Shown piece after piece: positions 20,195 to 27,724 of a stretch of DNA of 64,000 bases. The stretch spans positions 490,949 to 554,948 of the forward strand of contig NZ_KB892707.1 of assembly GCF_000373925.1 (NCBI RefSeq), given 5' to 3'. The notes beneath the pieces are model-generated. The model had not been told where the DNA came from. It worked only from the letters and a program-made list of their open reading frames with translations, and did not search any database. The position numbers were made by a program, and so were the translations under genes. Positions within the stretch are counted from its first letter, which is position 1, and every line of letters starts with the position of its first letter. Source of the stretch: Actinopolymorpha alba DSM 45243 (GTDB lineage Bacteria; Actinomycetota; Actinomycetes; Propionibacteriales; Actinopolymorphaceae).

Positions 20195-20201
20195 GCACTT
20201 C

Positions 20202-20207
20202 TAGGAT
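20202..20207 (+). promoter_or_regulatory. -10 element TAGGAT of the M18 aminopeptidase gene (leaderless)
   Basis: TAGGAT ends 8 bases before the ATG at 20215, giving a leaderless transcript. Confidence 0.6.
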
Positions 20208-20214
20208 TCTCCGC

Positions 20215-21534
20215 ATGACGGCCGCTTCCTCTGCTTCCCCCTCCACCAGTGACGTGTACGCCGAGGCCGAGGGTCTCTGCGCCTTCGTCGACGCGTCGCC
20301 TTCGCCGTTCCACGCCTGTGCCGAGGTAGCCACCCGGCTCGAGGCGGCCGGGTTCTCCCTCCTCGACGAGGCGGACCGCTGGCCGCGTGATCCCGGTCGC
20401 TATTACATCCTCCGTGGCGGCTCGCTCGTCGCGTGGAGCACGGAAGCGGTGACGACAGCGGGCACGCCGTTCCGGATCGTCGGCGCGCACACCGACAGTC
20501 CCAATCTCCGGATCAAGCCACATCCCGACACCAGCCGGGCCGGTTGGCAGCTGCTGGCCGCGGAGCCATACGGCGGCCCGCTGCTCAATTCCTGGCTCGA
20601 CCGCGACCTCGGTCTGTCGGGTCGGGTCAGCGTCCGCGCTTCGGAGGGCGTGGAGGAGCGCCTGCTGAAGGTCGACCGTCCGATCCTGCGGGTGCCGCAG
20701 TTGGCGATCCACCTCGACCGGGAGATCCGCGAGACCGGCGTCAAGCTCAACCCACAACAACACGTGTTCCCGGTCTGGGGCGTCGGCACCTCACCCGGCG
20801 ACTTCAGCGGATTCGTCGCGGAGGAGTTGAAGGTCGAGCCCGGCGACATCCTCGGCGGGGAGCTCATGACCCACGATCTGGCGCCGAGCCGGCGGATCGG
20901 CCGTGACGGCGATCTCATGAGCGCGCCGCGACTCGACAACCTCGGCACGACCTACTCCGGCCTGCGCGCCCTGCTGCGTGCGGTCGAGGCGCCCGGTGCT
21001 GACATCCCGGTCCTCGTGCTGTTCGACCACGAGGAGGTCGGCAGCGTCTCGGAGCGGGGCGCCGCGTCGACCCTGCTCCCGCATGTGCTGGAGCGGATCG
21101 TGCTCGCCGCCGGCGGTGACCGCGAAGACCTGCTCCGCGCCCTGGCCGGCTCGATCTGCGCCTCTGGCGACATGGCCCACGCGACCCACCCCAACTACCC
21201 CGAACGTCACGAACCCCACCACCAGATCCGGATCAACGGCGGACCCGTCCTCAAGATCAACGTCAACCTCCGGTACGCCACGGACGCCCGGGGCGCGGGT
21301 GCGTTCGCTCAGGCCTGCGAGCAGGCCGGTGTCCCGATGCAGCGGTTCGTCAACCGCGCCGACCTGCCGTGTGGTTCGACGGTCGGTCCGATCACGGCGG
21401 CGGGCGTGGGCGTGACCACGGTCGACGTGGGTGCACCGCAGTTGGCGATGCACTCGGCCCGGGAGATGTGCGGCGCGGCCGATCCGGGGATGTACGTCGC
21501 CGCGCTGGCGGCCTTCCTCGCTCCGGCGGGGTGA
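20215..21534 (+). CDS. M18-family aminopeptidase (aspartyl aminopeptidase type)
   Basis: 439 residues, normal for the family; a cytosolic dinuclear-zinc exopeptidase that forms large oligomers. All metal/catalytic signatures are visible: [12 protein letters not shown] (His), [12 protein letters not shown] (Asp), [17 protein letters not shown] (catalytic and metal Glu pair), [12 protein letters not shown], and [15 protein letters not shown] (last His). Starts at ATG 20215 without a leader. Usually named ApeB-like; preferred N-terminal residue cannot be read from sequence. Confidence 0.94.
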   Translation: MTAASSASPSTSDVYAEAEGLCAFVDASPSPFHACAEVATRLEAAGFSLLDEADRWPRDPGRYYILRGGSLVAWSTEAVTTAGTPFRIVGAHTDSPNLRIKPHPDTSRAGWQLLAAEPYGGPLLNSWLDRDLGLSGRVSVRASEGVEERLLKVDRPILRVPQLAIHLDREIRETGVKLNPQQHVFPVWGVGTSPGDFSGFVAEELKVEPGDILGGELMTHDLAPSRRIGRDGDLMSAPRLDNLGTTYSGLRALLRAVEAPGADIPVLVLFDHEEVGSVSERGAASTLLPHVLERIVLAAGGDREDLLRALAGSICASGDMAHATHPNYPERHEPHHQIRINGGPVLKINVNLRYATDARGAGAFAQACEQAGVPMQRFVNRADLPCGSTVGPITAAGVGVTTVDVGAPQLAMHSAREMCGAADPGMYVAALAAFLAPAG

Positions 21535-21590
21535 GGCCACGCGCGCCGGCTGGCCCGCGCTGGCAGCCTCGTGATGGCCAGGCCATTTCA

Positions 21591-21637
21591 GATTGTGAAG
21601 CTTTTGGGGTGCTGTGACCCCCGAAGTTTTCACGATC
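21591..21637. terminator. Hairpin after the M18 gene, probable terminator
   Basis: GATTGTGAA (21591-21599) pairs with TTCACGATC (21629-21637) with one G-U, and GGGG with CCCC closes an 8-10 base loop. No strong U-tract. The outer arm resembles the post-polA hairpin. Confidence 0.55.
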
Positions 21638-21800
21638 TTGCTGAGGTGTAGCTGGTGCGGGGCCAGTTCGGGTGCTCGTTGCGGCGAGTCGTCGCCAAGC
21701 AGGGCGAGTTGAGGGTGCTTCGTGGGGGGATCCCGCGTGAGGTGGCGGCTGTCTCGAATGGCGTACACCCGGTTGTATCGGATAGTGAGAAGCCACGCTT

Positions 21801-21952
21801 TTGTCTCACATTGTGTACACCCTTTGGCGGACCTCACGCGGCAATTCCCCACCTCGCTAGGCGAATTTGCCTTGCCTGGTGGGGATATGCCGCGCCTTGT
21901 ACCGGAGAAGGTGTACGCGATGTGAGACAACGCCTGCCTTGTCTCATATCGC
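21801..21952. repeat. Nested palindrome with two mutually exclusive hairpins
   Basis: Outer arms 21801-21821 and 21910-21930 are complementary over 21 bases, with two G-U pairs. Inner arms 21838-21853 and 21878-21893 match at 14 of 16, around a small palindrome near 21860-21872. The 3' outer arm (21917-21930) can instead pair with 21939-21952 (GCGATGTGAGACAA with TTGTCTCATATCGC, one G-U), which is inside copy B of the dispersed element. A degenerate copy of the outer arm lies at 21750-21768. Function unknown. Confidence 0.65.
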
Positions 21953-22043
21953 GGGCGGACCTGAAGGTGTCGCGGCGCGAAACCTTGAGTAGGTGCCCAG
22001 TTCCCGCCGCAGAAGTGGGCGTCTACTCAAGGTCGGCGAGCAC
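21939..22043. repeat. Dispersed structured element, copy B
   Basis: Homologous to 10095-10198. Stem: 21983-21999 with 22016-22032, 17 bp including two G-U pairs. Stem bases that differ from copy A differ on both sides: GAGTTG/CAACTC in A is GAGTAG/CTACTC here, i.e. a compensatory change. Confidence 0.65.
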
Positions 22044-22162
22044 GGGTGCCGTGCCTGGGCCGCCACACCGTCGCCAGGTCCCACGTCGGCCTCCGCTCGG
22101 GCCAGGGCGCAGCAAGCTGTCGGGCGCGACGGAGTTTTGAAGATGCCTCCGTAGGGTCCAGG

Positions 22163-23116
22163 TCAGGTGCTCGGCTTGGCGCCGGGGAGGTACTTCTCCA
22201 GGTCGTCCAGGACACGGTTGGCGGCGGTCACACCGATGCCCGTCATCCAGGTCTCGTCAGGCACCGTGTGGGCCCGGCCGGCCTTGACCGCCGGAAGGGT
22301 CTGCCAGAGGCGGCCGTTGGTCGTCTTCTCCTGCGCGGTCGCCGCATCGGCTCCGTATGCCGTCACGAAGATGATGTCGCCGCCGGCCTCGGTGAGGCGT
22401 TCAGGGCTGATGGCGACGAAACGCCGGTCGGCGGCGCCGGTGAGTCGTTGGGCGGCCGGCCGCCCCACACCGACGTCGGCCAGGACGATGCCAACGAACG
22501 ACTCCGGGCCGTACATCCGGATCTGGTCGGGCATGAAGCGCACCACGCTGACCTCGCTCGCGCTGGGATCGCCAAGCTTCCGGCCGACCGCCTCGGCGCG
22601 ATCTTCGTACTCCGTGAGCAGCGAACGCGCCTGTCCTTCCTTGCCCAGAGCCTTCCCGTCCAGGAGGAAGTTCTCCTTCCATGGGGTCCCGATGTTCGCG
22701 GTGAAGACGGTCGGGGCGATGGCGCTCAGCTTGGAGTAGTACTTCTCCTGCCGGAACTTCGAGCCGAGGATCAGGTCAGGTTGGAGGGCGGCGATCGCCT
22801 CGAGGTTCAGCTCGGTGAGTACGCCGACCTCCTCGACGGGCTTCACCTTCGGGCCGAGGTACCGCGGCCAGCCGGTCACCTGGTCAGCTCGGGCGGCGCC
22901 GACCGGCACCACACCCAGAGTGAGCGCGGTGTCGAGCTTGTCGGTGTCGAGGACGACGACGCGGCGCGGGTTCACCGGGACCTCCGTCGAGCCCATCGCA
23001 TGCTCGATCGTCCGGGTCTTCGGTGCGGAGGATGGCTGTCCCTCCGGCGTACCCGCGCAGGCGGCGAGTCCGAGTGCCGCGGCCGCGAGCATGAGGCCGA
23101 GCCGGCGGACGTTCAT
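22163..23116 (-). CDS. Iron-siderophore ABC transporter substrate-binding lipoprotein
   Basis: 317 residues, FecB/FepB/FhuD-like cluster A-II binding protein on the outer face of the membrane. Lipoprotein signal with lipobox LAAC at about residues 17-20; then RTIEHAMGSTEVPVNPRRVV and EVGVLTELNLEAIAALQPDLILG, the family core; the long rigid helix links two lobes. An IdeR/DtxR box lies 27-40 bases upstream of the start, so it should be induced by iron limitation. No permease or ATPase gene is adjacent; it may be an orphan receptor. Confidence 0.92.
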   Translation of the reverse strand: MNVRRLGLMLAAAALGLAACAGTPEGQPSSAPKTRTIEHAMGSTEVPVNPRRVVVLDTDKLDTALTLGVVPVGAARADQVTGWPRYLGPKVKPVEEVGVLTELNLEAIAALQPDLILGSKFRQEKYYSKLSAIAPTVFTANIGTPWKENFLLDGKALGKEGQARSLLTEYEDRAEAVGRKLGDPSASEVSVVRFMPDQIRMYGPESFVGIVLADVGVGRPAAQRLTGAADRRFVAISPERLTEAGGDIIFVTAYGADAATAQEKTTNGRLWQTLPAVKAGRAHTVPDETWMTGIGVTAANRVLDDLEKYLPGAKPST

Positions 23117-23142
23117 GATGCCTCCCAGGCGACGAAGGAAAG

Positions 23143-23156
23143 TTAGGCAATCCTAA
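23143..23156 (-). promoter_or_regulatory. DtxR/IdeR iron box
   Basis: TTAGGCAATCCTAA is an almost perfect palindrome matching the core of the DtxR/IdeR consensus TTAGG-TAnCCTAA. It is placed for repression of the siderophore-binding protein gene starting at 23116. Confidence 0.82.
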
Positions 23157-23304
23157 GAGATCGCACGGGTAGAGAGGCCGCGACCTCTGAGTGAGATCCC
23201 GAAATACCCACCGCCGGGCCGTGGCGCGCACCCGCTGACGCCGATTCGGGTGAGCGTGCTTGAGTGTCTCCTCGTGCGTCGACGACGGGAGGTTCAGGCG
23301 CCTC

Positions 23305-24252
23305 ATGACTGACAACTCCGCGAGCCTGATGGTCGAGGCTCGAGAACTCCTCGGCGCAGACGCGCGACCGCTCGCCGGTGGCTACAGCGGTGAGACGTTC
23401 CTCGTCGGCGCGGCGGGGGAGCAGGCGGTGCTTCGTCTCTACCTGCGCGACCCCGAGCGTGCCGCGGTGGACGCGGCGCTTCTGTCGCTGGTCCGCGACC
23501 TCGTTCCCGTGCCCCACGTGCTCGAGCTGCGGACCATGGCGACCCCGGATGAGCCGGCGTTCATGGTGATGGAACGCCTACCTGGTGTACGCCTGGACCA
23601 TTGGCTGCCGGACGCCTCCCCGGAGCTTCGCCGCCAGGCCGGGGACAGCGTGGGCCGGCTGCTGGCGAGACTCGCGGGGATGCCGTTCCTGAGGGCCGGG
23701 CGGTTCGTCGGACCTGATCTCGCGGTGGAGCAGTGGACCGGCGCGGCCGGCGGCCTGGAGGAGTGGGTGGAAGCCCATCGCAACGCCGGGAGCTTCGCGC
23801 GCTGGACCGCTGAGGAGTTCGCCGGCCTGCTCGACGTCGCGCGGCAGGGCCAGGACCTTCTCGACACCGTCGAACGGGTCTGCCTCTGTCACAGCGACTT
23901 CAACCCCAAGAACCTCCTCGTCGACCCGCTGACCGGGCAGGTGACCGGACTCGTTGACTGGGAGTTCGCACACGCCGGGTCGCCCTACACCGATGTGGGC
24001 AATCTGTTGCGGTTCGAGGAGGACGAGATGTTCGCCACCTCCGTCGTAGGCTCCCTCGGGGACTTCGGCCCGCCGCTCGATCCGGACTTCCTCGACATCG
24101 CCCGGGCGGTGGACCTTCTCGCGGTGGTCGACCTCGTGGGCCGGCCGCGGGAGAATCCCGTGACCAGGGCGGCAGACCAGCTCGCCCTCCGCATCGCCCG
24201 CGGTCGTGATCTCGCCGGCGGCAGGCCGGACTGGCGTACGGCGCTTCGGTGA
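23305..24252 (+). CDS. Phosphotransferase-family protein (APH / choline-kinase fold)
   Basis: 315 residues with a protein-kinase-like small-molecule kinase fold: N-lobe ARPLAGGYSGETFLVG with VLRLYLRD (ATP-binding Lys replaced by Arg), hinge MERLPGVRLDHWL, catalytic loop LCHSDFNPKNLLVD (H-x-D-x-x-x-x-N), and GLVDWEFAHAG (the D of DFG). Resembles aminoglycoside and homoserine kinases; substrate unknown and resistance not implied. The frame extends to a TTG at 23260, but ATG 23305 is closer to a GGGAGG site. Confidence 0.82.
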   Translation: MTDNSASLMVEARELLGADARPLAGGYSGETFLVGAAGEQAVLRLYLRDPERAAVDAALLSLVRDLVPVPHVLELRTMATPDEPAFMVMERLPGVRLDHWLPDASPELRRQAGDSVGRLLARLAGMPFLRAGRFVGPDLAVEQWTGAAGGLEEWVEAHRNAGSFARWTAEEFAGLLDVARQGQDLLDTVERVCLCHSDFNPKNLLVDPLTGQVTGLVDWEFAHAGSPYTDVGNLLRFEEDEMFATSVVGSLGDFGPPLDPDFLDIARAVDLLAVVDLVGRPRENPVTRAADQLALRIARGRDLAGGRPDWRTALR

Positions 24253-24673
24253 AACGGGGTCTTACCGGCGCAAGCCAGACAGAGCACCTGGGTCGGGCGC
24301 GGGTGGGAGCTTTCGGCGGGCGACCCAGGCGTAACTTCGTGGGCGCTCGCCGGTCATATGGCGGAAACTCCGGAGTGACACCGTTCGTTGCGCAGTCAAG
24401 AAACAATCATGGGCCCAATTGAGGTAACTCTGCGGCTTGCGGCGCGTTGATCCTTGACGCGCCGCCATGGCGCGTTGACCCTGATCACAGGGCCCCCGTA
24501 TCCTGATATGAGCGCTGTGGGCTTGTGCGACCTCGGACGGAGCAGGCTCGCGCTCGTTCTTGTCGATCACCCGGTTCCGGCGAAGGTGGGGCCTGGATTT
24601 CCTCGGCAGTTCGATCCAAGGGCTCACGTGCGCACGTATCGACGACCAACGTCCTATCGGAGCCATCAACCAG
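24253..24673 (+). other. Promoter and long 5' leader of rpsA
   Basis: 421 bases without a gene. The promoter is at 24475-24504; the leader from about 24511 to 24673 is 160 bases and contains no obvious small ORF with a ribosome-binding site. Ribosomal protein S1 is commonly self-regulated through its leader, but no specific structure was recognised here. Confidence 0.6.
24475..24504 (+). promoter_or_regulatory. Promoter of rpsA
   Basis: -35 TTGACC (24475-24480), 18-base spacer, -10 TATCCT (24499-24504). The best sigma-70-type match in the interval upstream of rpsA. Confidence 0.6.
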
Positions 24674-26161
24674 ATGACGAGCAGCATCGAGGCCCACCCG
24701 CTGAACGACACAGCACCGGCCCAGCAGGAGACGCCGCAGGTCGCGGTGAACGACGTGGGATCGGAAGAGGCCTTCCTCGCCGCGATCGACGAGACAATCA
24801 AGTATTTCAATGACGGTGACATCGTCGAAGGCACCGTCGTCAAGGTCGACCGGGACGAGGTCCTGCTCGACATCGGGTACAAGACCGAGGGCGTGATCCC
24901 CGCTCGCGAGCTGTCGATCAAGCATGACGTCGACCCCAGTGACGTCGTCAAGGTCGGTGACCCTGTCGAGGCCCTTGTTCTCCAGAAGGAGGACAAGGAA
25001 GGCCGGCTGATCCTTTCCAAGAAGCGCGCTCAGTACGAGCGGGCGTGGGGCACCATCGAGCAGATCAAGGAGGAGGACGGCGTCGTCACCGGCACCGTCA
25101 TCGAGGTCGTCAAGGGCGGCCTCATCCTCGACATCGGTCTGCGCGGCTTCCTCCCCGCCTCGCTGGTCGAGATGCGCCGGGTCCGAGACCTCCAGCCGTA
25201 TGTCGGCCGGGAGCTCGAGGCCAAGATCATCGAACTCGACAAGAACCGCAACAACGTGGTCCTCTCGCGCCGGGCATGGCTGGAGCAGACCCAGTCCGAG
25301 GTTCGCCAGAACTTCCTGCACCAGCTGCAGAAGGGCCAGATCCGCAAGGGTGTCGTGTCGAGCATCGTCAACTTCGGTGCGTTCGTCGACCTCGGCGGCG
25401 TTGACGGTCTGGTGCACGTCTCGGAGCTCTCCTGGAAGCACATCGACCACCCGAGCGAGGTCGTCGAGGTGGGCCAGGAGGTCACCGTCGAGGTGCTCGA
25501 CGTCGACCTCGACCGCGAGCGCGTCTCGCTGTCGCTGAAGTCGACGCAGGAGGACCCGTGGCAGCAGTTCGCCCGGATCCACCAGATCGGGCAGATCGTG
25601 CCGGGCAAGGTCACCAAGCTGGTGCCGTTCGGTGCGTTCGTTCGGGTCGACGACGGTATCGAGGGCCTGGTCCACATCTCCGAGCTGGCCGAGCGCCACG
25701 TGGAGGTTCCCGAGCAGGTTGTCCAGGTCGGCAACGACGTCATGGTCAAGATCATCGACATCGACCTGGAGCGTCGCCGGATCTCGCTGTCGTTGAAGCA
25801 GGCCAACGAAGGTGCCGAGGCGATCGGGGAGCACTTCGACCCCACGCTCTACGGCATGGCCGCGGAGTACGACGACCAGGGCAACTACAAGTACCCCGAG
25901 GGCTTCGACCCCGAGACCGGCGAGTGGCTCGAGGGCTACGAGAAGCAGCGTGACCAGTGGGAGCGGGAGTACGCCGAGGCCCACCAGCGCTGGGAGGCCC
26001 ACAAGAAGCAGATCGAGGCGGCGCAGCAGGCCGAGCTCGAGGAGGGCGAGGCGGCCCCGTCGTCGTACGTCTCCGCAGAGCCCGCCAAGCCGGCTGAGGG
26101 CACGCTCGCGTCCGACGAGGCGCTCGCGGCACTCCGGGAGAAGCTCACCGGTCAGAGCTGA
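24674..26161 (+). CDS. rpsA: 30S ribosomal protein S1
   Basis: 495 residues, the typical actinobacterial S1 with four S1/OB-fold domains (roughly residues 35-105, 122-188, 208-277 and 294-364), e.g. GDIVEGTVVKVDRDEVLLDI, GVVSSIVNFGAFVDLGGVDG and GKVTKLVPFGAFVRVDDGIEG, followed by an acidic, disordered tail. Binds mRNA and promotes initiation; S1 tail residues are the disputed pyrazinoic-acid site in mycobacteria. The frame is open for 38 codons upstream, but ATG 24674 gives the conserved N-terminus MTSSIEA. Ends in a strong terminator. Confidence 0.97.
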   Translation: MTSSIEAHPLNDTAPAQQETPQVAVNDVGSEEAFLAAIDETIKYFNDGDIVEGTVVKVDRDEVLLDIGYKTEGVIPARELSIKHDVDPSDVVKVGDPVEALVLQKEDKEGRLILSKKRAQYERAWGTIEQIKEEDGVVTGTVIEVVKGGLILDIGLRGFLPASLVEMRRVRDLQPYVGRELEAKIIELDKNRNNVVLSRRAWLEQTQSEVRQNFLHQLQKGQIRKGVVSSIVNFGAFVDLGGVDGLVHVSELSWKHIDHPSEVVEVGQEVTVEVLDVDLDRERVSLSLKSTQEDPWQQFARIHQIGQIVPGKVTKLVPFGAFVRVDDGIEGLVHISELAERHVEVPEQVVQVGNDVMVKIIDIDLERRRISLSLKQANEGAEAIGEHFDPTLYGMAAEYDDQGNYKYPEGFDPETGEWLEGYEKQRDQWEREYAEAHQRWEAHKKQIEAAQQAELEEGEAAPSSYVSAEPAKPAEGTLASDEALAALREKLTGQS

Positions 26162-26180
26162 TCTTCCGCGGTTCATCCGG

Positions 26181-26212
26181 AAAGCCCCCGTCCTGTATGG
26201 ACGGGGGCTTTT
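26181..26212 (+). terminator. Intrinsic terminator of rpsA
   Basis: AAAGCCCCCGTCC (26181-26193), loop TGTAT, GGACGGGGGCTTTT (26199-26212): a 13-bp GC-rich stem ending in a T-run, 20 bases after the stop codon. Confidence 0.92.
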
Positions 26213-26379
26213 CGGTATCCCTGACCCTCGTTGGGCCCGTTCGGCCCTTCTCGCGCCATACCCGTCGTCCGCGACGAACCGCCGCATCCTTCCTGGACTG
26301 GTGCGGCCTGGCGAGTGAATCGGGCCCCACTCTTTCGCCGGCCCTGTCCGGAAGGCTTCTTGTCGGCAACACTGGAGAG

Positions 26380-26949
26380 GTGCACGAGCTCGGATGGCAA
26401 CCGGCGGGGGTGGGCTTGTTCGTCCCCGGGCGGCGGGATGATGCCCTCGTCGCCGAGGTGCGGGAGGTCGTCACCCGCCTCGACGGGCTGCAGAACCCCG
26501 TCGTACGCCGGTGCTCGCCGATGACCTCGCTGGCCCTCTTGGACGCCGACCCGATTGAGGTGGTGGTGGACGGGTCGGCGTTCGAACGTCCCTATACCGA
26601 CGAGAAGGCGGCTTTCGCGTTGGGTGACCGGTTGCGGGAGCTGTTGCTGGCCCTTGCGGTGACCCTTCGCCCCTTGTACGCCTCCATCGTGCTCGAGGCG
26701 CCGTTCCTGTCACCCAAGGACCTTCTGGTCACCCCGGAGCCTGACCTCTTCCTCGACGCGTGGTTCGACCTGTCCCGGCTCCATGCGGGGATCGCCTCGG
26801 CGTACTCCGGTGCCCACGTCGAACAGGTGAGCGGCGGCCTCTACGTGTCGACCAGGGCGCCCTTCAACCCGGCCCGTTTCGACGAGCCGTTGGCGGCGAG
26901 CCTCGAACGCGCTCGCCGGGCCATGGCGCAGGTCGTCGCGCACGGGTGA
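26380..26949 (+). CDS. Uncharacterised protein
   Basis: 189 residues from GTG 26380; I do not recognise the family. Codon usage is normal for the window and the frame is long. No signal peptide or transmembrane segment. A hydrophobic core LRELLLALAVTLRPLYASIVLEAPFL near residues 80-105 is followed by PDLFLDAWFDLSRL. The frame continues upstream to an ATG at 26197, but that lies in the loop/stem of the rpsA terminator; no ATG, GTG or TTG occurs between, so GTG 26380 is chosen. A weak AACACT ends 7 bases before it, as in leaderless neighbours. Confidence 0.7.
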   Translation: MHELGWQPAGVGLFVPGRRDDALVAEVREVVTRLDGLQNPVVRRCSPMTSLALLDADPIEVVVDGSAFERPYTDEKAAFALGDRLRELLLALAVTLRPLYASIVLEAPFLSPKDLLVTPEPDLFLDAWFDLSRLHAGIASAYSGAHVEQVSGGLYVSTRAPFNPARFDEPLAASLERARRAMAQVVAHG

Positions 26950-27020
26950 GGCGTACGTGAAACGGACCTGAGCACCAGCCCTGGCCGGGAAGGCGGTGCG
27001 TCAGGCCTCCGCGGGCGCGG

Positions 27021-27026
27021 TAGTGT
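27021..27026 (+). promoter_or_regulatory. -10 element TAGTGT of coaE (leaderless)
   Basis: TAGTGT ends 8 bases before the GTG start at 27034. Confidence 0.6.
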
Positions 27027-27033
27027 CCGCACC

Positions 27034-27636
27034 GTGCTGCGGGTGGGGCTGACCGGCGGAATCGGATCGGGCAAGAGCGAGGTCGCGCGCCGGCTTGCGT
27101 CATACGGTGCGGTGCTGATCGACTCCGATGTCCTCGCTCGGGAGGTCGTCGCGCCGGGGACCGAGGGGATGGCGGCCGTGGTGGAGGCGTTCGGGGATGC
27201 CGTGGTCGCGGCCGACGGCTCGCTGGACCGCGCGGCCCTGGGGCGTCAGGTGTTTGCCGATCCGGCTGCACGCCGGCGGCTCGAAGCGATCGTCCATCCA
27301 AGAGTGCGGGCCCGCGCAGCTGAGATCGAGGCGGCCGCCGCCGCGGACGACCCGCGGGCGGTCGTCGTTCACGACATCCCCCTGCTGGTCGAGACGGGCC
27401 GGGCAGACAGCTTCGACGTCGTGGTCGTGGTCGATCTCCCCGAAGACCTCCAGGTCGAACGCCTCACGAAGCTACGGCGGATGACCCCCGAGGACGCGCG
27501 GGCCAGGATCGCCGCGCAGGCCCCCCGGGAGCGACGGTTGGCCGCGGCGGACGTCGTGATCGACAACGCCGGTGACCTCGCCGCGCTGACGGGGCAGGTC
27601 AGAGCGCTCTGGCGACGGCTCGCGGCCCGCAGCTGA
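27034..27636 (+). CDS. coaE: Dephospho-CoA kinase
   Basis: 200 residues; last step of coenzyme A synthesis, ATP-dependent phosphorylation of the ribose 3'-hydroxyl. P-loop [17 protein letters not shown] at the N-terminus, [15 protein letters not shown] (catalytic Asp region), [25 protein letters not shown], and a lid with [14 protein letters not shown]. Actinobacterial CoaE sometimes carries a C-terminal UPF0157 domain; this one does not. Leaderless GTG start. The order rpsA-unknown-coaE-uvrB is conserved in many actinobacteria. Confidence 0.95.
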   Translation: MLRVGLTGGIGSGKSEVARRLASYGAVLIDSDVLAREVVAPGTEGMAAVVEAFGDAVVAADGSLDRAALGRQVFADPAARRRLEAIVHPRVRARAAEIEAAAAADDPRAVVVHDIPLLVETGRADSFDVVVVVDLPEDLQVERLTKLRRMTPEDARARIAAQAPRERRLAAADVVIDNAGDLAALTGQVRALWRRLAARS

Positions 27637-27712
27637 TCGGCTGGCGGCCCAGGGGCGATCGTTTGTGCCCGGCGCCTGGTCTGCCCCGGGAGGGGCTGTC
27701 GGTGGCCCCGCG

Positions 27713-27718
27713 TACGGT
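27713..27718 (+). promoter_or_regulatory. -10 element TACGGT of uvrB (leaderless)
   Basis: TACGGT ends 7 bases before ATG 27725. No LexA box is visible here, unlike in many uvrB genes. Confidence 0.5.
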
Positions 27719-27724
27719 TGGTCC

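Larger units (their letters stand above)
21535..22162. other. Structured non-coding region after the M18 gene
   Basis: 628 bases without a credible gene between two convergent genes (the M18 gene and the siderophore-binding protein gene). Contents in order: a hairpin (21591-21637), a cluster of TGTCTC-containing repeats, a large nested palindrome (21801-21930) with an alternative hairpin reaching 21952, and copy B of the 105-base element (21939-22043). Open frames here have no ribosome-binding sites and run through the stems. Confidence 0.7.

Noticed and set aside
21655..22140. 161-codon open frame after the M18 gene
   Set aside because: Runs through the nested palindrome and copy B; start has no ribosome-binding site.
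23305..24252. Aminoglycoside-resistance gene
   Set aside because: Only the kinase fold is evident; substrate residues do not identify an aminoglycoside kinase.
24485..26287. Antisense open frame over rpsA (600 codons)
   Set aside because: Shadow of rpsA and runs through its terminator.
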